NCBI GenBank assembly: GCA_023266155.1
Contig: JAHFRS010000025.1
Coordinates: 1 to 10,335, forward strand
Source of the DNA: an archaeon
GTDB lineage: Archaea; Nanobdellota; Nanobdellia; Woesearchaeales; GW2011-AR9
Direction of reading: 5' to 3'
Length of the DNA stretch: 10,335 nucleotides
The notes beneath the pieces are model-generated. The model saw only the letters and a program-made list of their open reading frames with translations. It did not search any database and was not told the DNA's origin. The stretch's first letter is position 1. Every line of letters begins with the position of its first letter. This document shows positions 1 through 5,343 of this stretch, one piece after another. The position numbers and the translations under genes are program-made.

Positions 1-1
1 C

Positions 2-115
2 TCCATGATCCTGTTTGCTTTAATTTTCTCATTCGCCGTGGGAACGTTGTCAGGATTATTGCCCGCAAAATCGGCAGCGGAGATGGAACCAGTGGATGCA
101 TTACGGTTTGAGTGA
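2..115 (+). CDS. C-terminal end of a MacB/FtsX-type ABC transporter permease (partial)
   Basis: The first reading frame that stays open from the window edge encodes about 37 residues and stops at TGA 113-115. It has a hydrophobic stretch (MILFALIFSFAVGTLSGLL) followed by PAKSAAEMEPVDALRFE. That is the usual ending of FtsX/MacB permeases: the last membrane helix runs into a PA-x-x-A-A-x-x-x-P-V-x-A-L-R-x-E tail. Proteins of this family sit in the cytoplasmic membrane and pair with a MacB/LolD-type ATPase for mechanotransmission or export. The start, the substrate and the partner ATPase lie left of the window. The call rests on the tail motif alone; the permease subtype cannot be set. Confidence 0.72.
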   Translation, partial: SMILFALIFSFAVGTLSGLLPAKSAAEMEPVDALRFE

Positions 116-168
116 GAAGAAGGTGAAAGAAAATATTGAGACCAAAAATGATAAAAATGGGAGAAAGG

Positions 169-177
169 TATATAAAT
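169..177 (+). promoter_or_regulatory. TATA box (TATATAAAT)
   Basis: The centre of this box lies about 27 bases before the ATG at 200. Archaeal transcription starts about 25-27 bases after the TATA centre, so the mRNA would begin almost at that ATG. The upstream in-frame ATG at 176 lies inside the box itself and cannot be transcribed from this promoter. Confidence 0.6.
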
Positions 178-199
178 GAGATACTACCTAATAGTAATT

Positions 200-1189
200 A
201 TGTCTCTGGAACAAACTATTCACACTTTTGGAGAAGCATTTAGGAGAATTGAATTAGAGAGCGGAAGGAATCTTTTTAATCATCATGACTTTGTCATTAT
301 AGAAAATAGTGGAATTCAGCAACAGATCAGAAGAGTCAAAGGGATTGTACAACACTTGAAAAAAGATAAGCCTGAACAGTTGAAGGAACTCACTAACTCA
401 GGGGTTCACTATGGTTTTTTAAGTTCAGCAGCATTAACTTGGAAATATCATTCTGATTGGACTTTTGATAAAGTTGATAATCTTCCTTACTACATACGTC
501 ATCTAAACTTATTTCATAATGAGACAATTATGAATCATTTTTCAGCTTATTTATTTGGCACTCAAGGAACCTCAGCATTATATTCTCTCTTTCAGGATCC
601 AGGGTGGGAGCACATAAATACCGATTATTTTAAAAGTATTCAAGATAGAGCAAGAAGAGTATTGGATACAGCAAACAAAATTCAAGTGGAGATTATCAGT
701 TCAGATAACATATTTAAAATTCAGAATAAAGAAAATATCTTATGGGTAGGTGATTCTACTTGGGATTTATCAGTAGATGAAACTATACTTCTTTATCGCA
801 ATATTCAGCTCCAGAAACCGAGTCATTTCCGAAGATATATGAATGTATGTGAAGAGCAATGTGCCAGAACATATTTTTGTGAAGGAATTGTTCCATTGGA
901 TGCATATCAATCTAAATATCAACAGAGAGAAATAAGACCTCATGAGTTTATTGATGACCAGAGTATCCAACAGGCATTCATAAGTCAAAAGATTGGAAGT
1001 GATTGGTCTGACTTAAGAGAGGCCCAGGAAACGGCTTATTTAATGAAAGAGTCACAGAGAATCCAAGAAATGAAAGTACTGGGAAAGGAAGTTATTGATA
1101 TTTTCCAAGAAGTTGACCGGATTATAAAGGGAATTGCTGAACAATATGGAAGTGGTAGACAAAATCATCCTGCCTTTCCCTCCTCGTAA
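200..1189 (+). CDS. Hypothetical protein, no recognised family (329 aa)
   Basis: I do not recognise this protein. The open frame begins at ATG 176, but the TATA box at 169-177 points to a leaderless start at ATG 200, giving a protein beginning MSLEQTIHTFGEAF. It is soluble-looking: no signal peptide or membrane helix, many charged and aromatic residues, and a Lys/Glu-rich helical C-terminal part (MKESQRIQEMKVLGKEVIDI). Three cysteines form a C-x3-C-x5-C cluster (VCEEQCARTYFC) in the middle-to-late part, which could bind metal; this is inference. The phrase ILWVGDSTWDLS precedes it. Codons are visibly AT-rich (many AGA, ATA, TTA), unlike the RqcH and YyaL genes of this window, so foreign origin is possible. 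It is transcribed alone and followed by a terminator at 1229. Confidence 0.72.
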   Translation: MSLEQTIHTFGEAFRRIELESGRNLFNHHDFVIIENSGIQQQIRRVKGIVQHLKKDKPEQLKELTNSGVHYGFLSSAALTWKYHSDWTFDKVDNLPYYIRHLNLFHNETIMNHFSAYLFGTQGTSALYSLFQDPGWEHINTDYFKSIQDRARRVLDTANKIQVEIISSDNIFKIQNKENILWVGDSTWDLSVDETILLYRNIQLQKPSHFRRYMNVCEEQCARTYFCEGIVPLDAYQSKYQQREIRPHEFIDDQSIQQAFISQKIGSDWSDLREAQETAYLMKESQRIQEMKVLGKEVIDIFQEVDRIIKGIAEQYGSGRQNHPAFPSS

Positions 1190-1228
1190 GAATTCCGCAT
1201 ATCAGAACTTGGAACGGCCCTATACCTG

Positions 1229-1262
1229 CTTCAGTAATACTTTAGTATCCTGAAGTGTTTTT
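1229..1262 (+). terminator. Hairpin plus T-tract terminator
   Basis: CTTCAG (1229-1234) pairs with CTGAAG (1250-1255). Inside it, ATAC (1237-1240) pairs with GTAT (1245-1248) around a TTTA loop. The stem is followed directly by TGTTTTTT. It lies 40 bases after the stop of the 200-1189 gene and is the likely end of that transcript. Confidence 0.6.
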
Positions 1263-1380
1263 TAGGATATCCTGCAATCCTAAGAACAAATTCTTCTTAT
1301 TCATCCTCAAAGTCTGGGTTACTGATAGGAGCATGGCTGTGGCATTTGCTCCCCGTGTGCTTCGTGATCCATTACTGATT

Positions 1381-1471
1381 TTACTAGCGGGTGCGCAAGA
1401 ACGCTTGGCGTGGTTGAGCCACAGAGAAACCCATAGTTAAATTGCAATTTGTAATGCACCCGCTAGAGTAA
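1381..1471 (+). other. Candidate structured RNA or small inverted-repeat element
   Basis: CTAGCGGGTGC (1384-1394) and GCACCCGCTAG (1456-1466) are a perfect 11-base inverted repeat. Outer TTA/TAA (1381-1383, 1469-1471) extends it across a two-base bulge. The 61 bases inside can form a GTGG/CCAC hairpin (1410-1413, 1419-1422) and contain the palindrome AAATTGCAATTT (1439-1450). A T5 run follows at 1475. It is not a tRNA: no T-loop, no D-arm. It lies in the 485-base gap 1190-1674, which otherwise holds only the terminator at 1229 and the hairpin at 1533. Options are a small non-coding RNA, a terminator, or a miniature inverted-repeat element. Strand is assumed. Confidence 0.4.
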
Positions 1472-1532
1472 AGCTTTTTGGTTACACTTTCGTTCTTACA
1501 CGTTTCAGCTTAAGCCGTCCCACGTCGTGACG

Positions 1533-1564
1533 CCACGAGTTGAGCCCGCAGGCGAAACTCGTGG
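1533..1564 (+). repeat. Hairpin with GA/GA internal loop (dispersed hairpin family)
   Basis: CCACGAGTT (1533-1541) pairs perfectly with AACTCGTGG (1556-1564). Inside lie GA, then GCC, a CGCA loop, GGC and GA, so the 9-base stem is followed by a tandem GA/GA internal loop and a short GC-rich tip. The same plan recurs at 3087-3114 and in the cluster at 10278-10326. The strand given is the one carrying the GA dinucleotides. Confidence 0.6.
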
Positions 1565-1674
1565 TAGTTCACATCGAGGATTTCGAAGGTGCTAAACAAA
1601 TACTTGAGAGCGTAAGGTTAATAACTATTCTCGAACTTTTAATAAGTAATGATCACGATTGGCAGAAATCTTCT

Positions 1675-2541
1675 TCACACTGCAATAATCCGAGAAAGAG
1701 GCGATTTAAGAGAGGCAAGTTCTTGTAACACTCCGTGATATTCAAGAGGGTCATCAATAACTTTTCCATAACGCTGTTGGTCTTCTAATGCACTTAAATA
1801 ATGGGTTGTTAAAGCCTGGAATGATCGATTATTTATACTAGCTTGTAACCCGTGAGCCTGTTCAAGATAGGACCGTGCCTGGTTTTGACTCTTTGCGACG
1901 TCAATAAATTCTAATCTTCCCAGGTTAAATGTTGCTAAAAATTGATCGTATCTGGTATATCCACGTGCAATCTCTTGAGCTATGCCCAGCATGGAATAGG
2001 CATTTTGAAACTGTTCCTGTAATTCCTGCCCTACGTGTCCAGGATATGATCCTAAAGAAATAGCAGCAATATCAAAATAACGTATAGTTCCCAATCGTTG
2101 GCACAATTGCAGTCTGGTCTGGAGATTTTCACGATCACATTTTCGTCCCGCACTTCCCACCAGTTCTCCTCGCTTAGAGATTAAAGCAGCGTAACCTTTC
2201 GTATGAATAAGAACGGTATACATCAGCGCAAGATTCATCTCTAATCGTGCTTCTAATTGAGGCACTATAGAGCGGTCCAATTCCTCAGAATGGTTCTGTA
2301 ATTTTTCACTGGATGATTGTCCGATGATCGGGACTTTAAACGCAGCTACGAGTGTTGGTGCATCGCCTGCAGCAACATCTTTCAAAATTTCCTGACCGGT
2401 CTCGGCTATCGTTGTCAATTGTTCCCGGCTTGTCAATGATGCCAGAGAAATGCCATCCGCCAATGTATCACTCAAAGATAGAAGAGATTCTAAATACAAC
2501 ACTTTTACTGCTGCTGACATTCGCGAATGCTCATAGTACAT
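1675..2541 (-). CDS. Hypothetical all-helical protein (288 aa)
   Basis: I do not recognise this protein. The start at 2541 is supported by a TATA box centred near 2568, which puts transcription at about 2542, i.e. a leaderless mRNA. The sequence looks almost entirely alpha-helical, with repeated amphipathic stretches (AAVKVLYLESLLSLSDTLAD, NLQTRLQLCQRLG, ARSYLEQAHGLQ, QALTTHYLSALEDQQRYG). The spacing recalls TPR-like helical hairpins, but no canonical TPR can be proven by eye. There is no signal peptide or convincing membrane span, so it is probably cytosolic. Its 3' side faces the structure-rich gap at 1190-1674. Its promoter overlaps the end of the zinc-ribbon gene on the same strand, so the two are transcribed from separate promoters. 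Confidence 0.75.
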   Translation of the reverse strand: MYYEHSRMSAAVKVLYLESLLSLSDTLADGISLASLTSREQLTTIAETGQEILKDVAAGDAPTLVAAFKVPIIGQSSSEKLQNHSEELDRSIVPQLEARLEMNLALMYTVLIHTKGYAALISKRGELVGSAGRKCDRENLQTRLQLCQRLGTIRYFDIAAISLGSYPGHVGQELQEQFQNAYSMLGIAQEIARGYTRYDQFLATFNLGRLEFIDVAKSQNQARSYLEQAHGLQASINNRSFQALTTHYLSALEDQQRYGKVIDDPLEYHGVLQELASLKSPLSRIIAV

Positions 2542-2563
2542 CTTCCACTCTTTTGTAACGGAC

Positions 2564-2574
2564 TATATAAATTT
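2564..2574 (-). promoter_or_regulatory. TATA box for the 1675-2541 gene
   Basis: Read on the minus strand this is AAATTTATATA, a near-consensus archaeal box A, about 27 bases before the ATG at 2541. It overlaps the stop codon of the upstream zinc-ribbon gene (2573-2575). Confidence 0.65.
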
Positions 2575-2950
2575 AATCAAAATATTCCGTATCCTGGGAA
2601 GTAATGGTGGTTTCCGTAGGCTCTTTCTGATCATTATATCTAATTTTTTCTGGTAGTTTTTCTGATCCAACATTTTTTGTCCCGCTGACCGCTGCTGTTA
2701 TAGCTTTTATCTCCAGCGCTTTCTTAAAATTGATATTGCCGCAATTAAAGCAATGAAAATAAGGGCCAAATTTCCCTGCTCGCTGTTCCAGCCAACTGCC
2801 ACAGGTGCATTTGATCTCATGCAGCTGCTGTTTTGTATGCTGAGGGCAGACCTCCAGTCCAGACTCTGTTTTTCTGGTTGCCGCGCGGCCACAGAAAGGG
2901 CAGCTTTTAAGGCCGGATTCGCCGTAAACTTTTTGAGCGTGGAAACTCAT
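2573..2950 (-). CDS. Zinc-ribbon protein with topoisomerase-type C4 finger (125 aa)
   Basis: Two cysteine clusters are visible (numbering from ATG 2950). The first is C17-x2-C20 (CPFC) with C35-x2-H38 (CPQH). The second is C48-x-C50 with C67-x2-C70, carrying the phrase GKFGPYFHCFNCGN. That phrase resembles the C4 zinc fingers at the C-terminus of type IA topoisomerases and similar small archaeal zinc-ribbon proteins, which bind DNA or RNA. The tail after residue 85 is polar and probably disordered. The frame extends to ATG 3022, but a TATA box at 2972-2983 lies inside that extension and predicts transcription starting at about 2950, so the shorter leaderless form is preferred. The substrate is unknown; nucleic-acid binding is inferred from the fold. 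Confidence 0.72.
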   Translation of the reverse strand: MSFHAQKVYGESGLKSCPFCGRAATRKTESGLEVCPQHTKQQLHEIKCTCGSWLEQRAGKFGPYFHCFNCGNINFKKALEIKAITAAVSGTKNVGSEKLPEKIRYNDQKEPTETTITSQDTEYFD

Positions 2951-2971
2951 ACGCAGAGAAATATTTTGGAG

Positions 2972-2983
2972 TTTATATTTTTT
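2972..2983 (-). promoter_or_regulatory. TATA box for the zinc-ribbon gene
   Basis: The minus strand reads AAAAAATATAAA, centred about 26 bases before the ATG at 2950. It decides the start: the longer frame from 3022 would need transcription from much further upstream. Confidence 0.55.
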
Positions 2984-3024
2984 CCTGAATTTTCTTGCTG
3001 AAAAAAATGAATAGAGTTCCATAC

Positions 3025-3063
3025 TTTGAGGAAAGAAACTGCCTCTGCGGAGACTTTCTCAAA
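3025..3063. other. Long hairpin of unknown role
   Basis: TTTGAG and AAAG (3025-3035, one bulged G at 3031) pair with CTTT and CTCAAA (3054-3063) for 10 base pairs. Inside, CCTC (3042-3045) pairs with GGAG (3049-3052). No T-tract follows on either strand, so it is not an ordinary terminator. It lies in the non-coding stretch 2951-3339, which also holds the hairpin at 3087, a possible coding remnant at 3103-3267 and the promoter of the 3340 gene. Confidence 0.45.
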
Positions 3064-3086
3064 TAATCCATGTTTCAATCTCCTTC

Positions 3087-3114
3087 GTGGGGTTGAGCAT
3101 AGCGAATACCCCAC
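3087..3114 (+). repeat. Hairpin with GA/GA internal loop, second copy
   Basis: GTGGGGT (3087-3093) pairs perfectly with ACCCCAC (3108-3114). Inside are T, GA, GC, ATA, GC, GA, A and one bulged T, giving the same stem, GA/GA loop and GC-rich tip as the hairpin at 1533-1564. It shares the words GTTGAGC and GCGAA with that copy although the outer stem sequences differ. Confidence 0.6.
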
Positions 3115-3267
3115 TTGAGCTACTTGCATAGATTACTTGCTTTGAACTCCGGTTCCAAGCTCATTACACTGCGACAGCAGTACCGCAAGCTCGTGTCCTA
3201 TGTGCCTTTCATTGAATCCAGGCTAGACTACAGAGGCATTATGGAAGAAAAATCAATGGTTCTTTAA
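3103..3267 (+). pseudogene. Possible coding remnant or small ORF (about 50 aa)
   Basis: A frame open from 3103 to TAA 3265-3267 encodes a protein-like sequence with a basic, amphipathic part (LRQQYRKLVSYVPFIESRLD) ending YRGIMEEKSMVL. There is no upstream ATG in frame, only TTG codons (3115, 3124), and no promoter or ribosome site fits. It could be the tail of a decayed gene, a small ORF with a TTG start, or chance. I recognise no family. Confidence 0.2.
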
Positions 3268-3307
3268 AAAAGTACCTTTTGAAAATGCGGTTTTGACTGT
3301 AGAAATG

Positions 3308-3315
3308 AATATAAA
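3308..3315 (+). promoter_or_regulatory. TATA box (AATATAAA)
   Basis: Centred about 28 bases before the ATG at 3340, it predicts transcription starting 2-3 bases before that codon. Confidence 0.5.
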
Positions 3316-3339
3316 GCTTCTTCGATTCAGTGATCAGCG

Positions 3340-4242
3340 ATGAAACCAGCCCCCTCAAAAAAAAATGAAGGGAAAACAGATTCTGAATGGCACCGGATAG
3401 AATTCGGTCCGAAATTAGATGCCAAATGCCCTCTTGATGATTCAAAATTAACCTATTTTACTCATGTCGGTTTAGAGGCTACTAATTATATCTGTCGAGG
3501 ATTATGCAGTTTAAATTATGGTATTCGGCCATCGGAATTGAAAAATAAACGGCAGTGTCATCTCTCTCCAGCGGAATTAAAATATCTGGCGGGGCGGGAA
3601 ATAAATAGACGACGGGGAAAAGATTGTGATGGTGGCTATCATCTCTTTGAAGAGTATCTTTCAATAGCAGGATGGAATCCTAAATCAGGAAGTACACTAA
3701 AATTAAAGGCTAAAGCCATAGGTCATTTAGAACAGTTAATAATGCTGGCTCATCAGAAAAATATTAATTTATGCATGCGTATTGACAATATTCGATTTTA
3801 TGATGGTGAAGTGAGTCCTCAGCGCTATGAAAAACTTCTCCGTAAAAACCATCCTTTTCATGGATTTGCCGGTAAACTTTCTCTCGCTACAGGATTAATC
3901 GTAGAAAAAAGGAATATCAAGCAAAATACGCACCGTGGATTTCACAGTAACCGTTTTTATGGTGCGGCTTGGGATTTGCAGCGGATGTATTTCAGGGGTC
4001 TTCAAAATATTGCGGGGGCAGTACAGCCACTCAAAGCCTGCTGTCCTGATATTTTTGTGAAAGTGCCTTCGTTAGAAGAGGCTATGGCGACCACAGAATA
4101 CCAGCCAGATGACTCTCAGCTCATTTTGGAAGGCAAAGTTCGGGGAAAAGATCCTCGAAAAGTTCCTCATAGTTCATACCCCCTTCAGGCAAAGATGTCC
4201 CTAACATTCCTGGTTGTTCCCTGTGAAAAATATCGTGATTAG
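3340..4242 (+). CDS. Hypothetical protein, no recognised family (300 aa)
   Basis: I do not recognise this protein. The start at ATG 3340 fits a near-leaderless mRNA from the TATA box at 3308-3315. The N-terminus is polar and Lys-rich. Cysteines at 30, 52 and 56 (CPLDD, CRGLC) could form an incomplete zinc site, and a CC pair appears near residue 238. Basic stretches (REINRRRGK, VEKRNIKQN) and many His, Arg and Asn residues would suit nucleic-acid binding, but this is inference. No signal peptide or membrane helix is seen. It converges on the RqcH-like gene with a 210-base gap (4243-4452) in which no gene can be supported. A weak AATTC/GAATT hairpin followed by ATTTT (4278-4298) might end the transcript. 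Confidence 0.75.
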   Translation: MKPAPSKKNEGKTDSEWHRIEFGPKLDAKCPLDDSKLTYFTHVGLEATNYICRGLCSLNYGIRPSELKNKRQCHLSPAELKYLAGREINRRRGKDCDGGYHLFEEYLSIAGWNPKSGSTLKLKAKAIGHLEQLIMLAHQKNINLCMRIDNIRFYDGEVSPQRYEKLLRKNHPFHGFAGKLSLATGLIVEKRNIKQNTHRGFHSNRFYGAAWDLQRMYFRGLQNIAGAVQPLKACCPDIFVKVPSLEEAMATTEYQPDDSQLILEGKVRGKDPRKVPHSSYPLQAKMSLTFLVVPCEKYRD

Positions 4243-4452
4243 AATATCTTCTCCCTACGCTGAGAGTGTTATTGCAGAATTCCTGTAAGAATTATTTTGA
4301 GAAAAGAAAAAGAGGCTAACAAGGAAATCAGTTGTAAAGCTGCCGGCTCCGTTGGGACCATGGTATTACCCTCGTTTTCATCATCGCTTTCCTTGTTACC
4401 TCTCATCTTTTCTTCTGTGCATCCCGTTTGTGCGAGGACTTTCAATTTGAAA

Positions 4453-5247
4453 CTAACTCTTCTTGATCTTCCCTCCGCCCGCTGGCAGAATGGTAATAAT
4501 GTCATCTAAATCTCCCCCAGCTAATTTGTGCTTAATTTTCTTTGCCAATGAACTCTTCTGCTCATCACCGGGAATAACCACAACATAATTCGCTGTCTGT
4601 TTTTTCACTGCCATTTCTGCCCCGCCAATGATCTGCCCCTCCATTAAACCCAGTGCATATTCAAGTTGAGGATGAAGATAGTTGGTCTTCCCGCGGATCA
4701 TGAAACTGCCTTTCGTAAGGTATTCTCCGGGATTGGCCTCCTTGCTGACTTGTTCCGGCTTCACATAAAAGACATCAGCCATCGTCTGCCCTAATTTCCA
4801 TGCTCGGGAATACACAGCCACGGCTTGGGCTGCTTCCTGAATCGTTTTCTCTCCCGCCTGCTGACCATTTTTAATGACGAAAAAAGGCGATCCCGCCATG
4901 TCGGTATGCAGCACTAAATCATCTTTTTCTGTATGTTTTTTGATGATAATTTCATTGGAAGTGGCATCTTTTCCGCCGATACAGAGGAAATCTTCCGAGG
5001 ATACAAACCAATGAAATTTCTCATACCATTCCCTTTTTCGTGCTGATTTCTGTTGTCGTTCTACCGCTTGCTGTTGTTGCTCTTCCCAGAATTTAACTTC
5101 TTCTTTCTGCAGCTGAGCTAATTTCTTCCGGCTGTCTTCTAATGCTTTCATAGCCCCCTGCAATTTCCGTTTAGCTTTTTTAGCTAATTCAAAGTAGATC
5201 GCAGCATTTTGGTCAACAGATTTAGTGAGATTGATTTCCAGGTCCAT
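4453..5247 (-). CDS. Stand-alone C-terminal half of RqcH/NEMF (NFACT-R domain protein, 264 aa)
   Basis: RqcH/Tae2/NEMF proteins bind peptidyl-tRNA on split large ribosomal subunits and drive C-terminal tailing of stalled chains. This protein matches only their second half. Residues 1-75 are the coiled-coil arm, starting with a KSVDQNAAIYFELAKKAKRK block. Residues about 75-190 are NFACT-R (DUF814): WYEKFHWF, GGKDATSNE, DLVLHTDMAGSPFFVIKNG, SRAW, PEQVSKEANPGEYL and GSFMIRG. Residues 190-264 match the archaeal C-terminal extension (YVVVIPGDEQKSSLAKKIK, ILPAGGGKI). The N-terminal NFACT-N and helix-hairpin-helix parts are absent and do not lie upstream, where a divergent gene begins. The frame is open to ATG 5331, but that codon is upstream of the TATA box at 5292-5299; ATG 5247 matches the family and leaves a leader of about 23 bases. 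Full-length archaeal homologues are roughly twice as long. Confidence 0.88.
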   Translation of the reverse strand: MDLEINLTKSVDQNAAIYFELAKKAKRKLQGAMKALEDSRKKLAQLQKEEVKFWEEQQQQAVERQQKSARKREWYEKFHWFVSSEDFLCIGGKDATSNEIIIKKHTEKDDLVLHTDMAGSPFFVIKNGQQAGEKTIQEAAQAVAVYSRAWKLGQTMADVFYVKPEQVSKEANPGEYLTKGSFMIRGKTNYLHPQLEYALGLMEGQIIGGAEMAVKKQTANYVVVIPGDEQKSSLAKKIKHKLAGGDLDDIITILPAGGGKIKKS

Positions 5248-5291
5248 ATCATGAGCAGAATTATAGCCTACCTTAAAAGATTTGTGGCAAC

Positions 5292-5299
5292 TTATATAA
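5292..5299. promoter_or_regulatory. Shared palindromic TATA box of a divergent gene pair
   Basis: TTATATAA is a perfect palindrome centred at 5295.5. The start codons of the two divergent genes (5247 on minus, 5344 on plus) are each 48.5 bases from that centre. On each strand it predicts transcription starting about 22-23 bases before the ATG. No second box as good is seen between the genes. Confidence 0.6.
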
Positions 5300-5343
5300 A
5301 AAAGAAGCAATGAAGAGCTATTCAGACTCAACGACTAACTCCT

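Noticed and set aside
1255..1440. 61-residue plus-strand frame
   Set aside because: It overlaps the terminator hairpin and the 1381-1471 stem, has no promoter or ribosome site, starts with a non-ATG codon, and its sequence is not protein-like.
1308..1440. Phrases like RNase P RNA cores (AAAGTCTGGG and ACAGAGAAACCC)
   Set aside because: The strictly conserved GAGGAAAGTCC is absent, the two halves are only about 120 bases apart, and their pairing has mismatches.
3195..3240. Minus-strand sequence like a tRNA D-arm (TAGTCTAGCCTGG)
   Set aside because: No matching acceptor stem, anticodon arm or T-arm could be folded around it.
4269..4509. Overlapping frames of 70 and 78 residues on both strands of the 4243-4452 gap
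   Set aside because: Both run into the RqcH-like gene, have no TATA box at the right distance and no family. A 45-residue part with a hydrophobic end on the minus strand is possible but unsupported.
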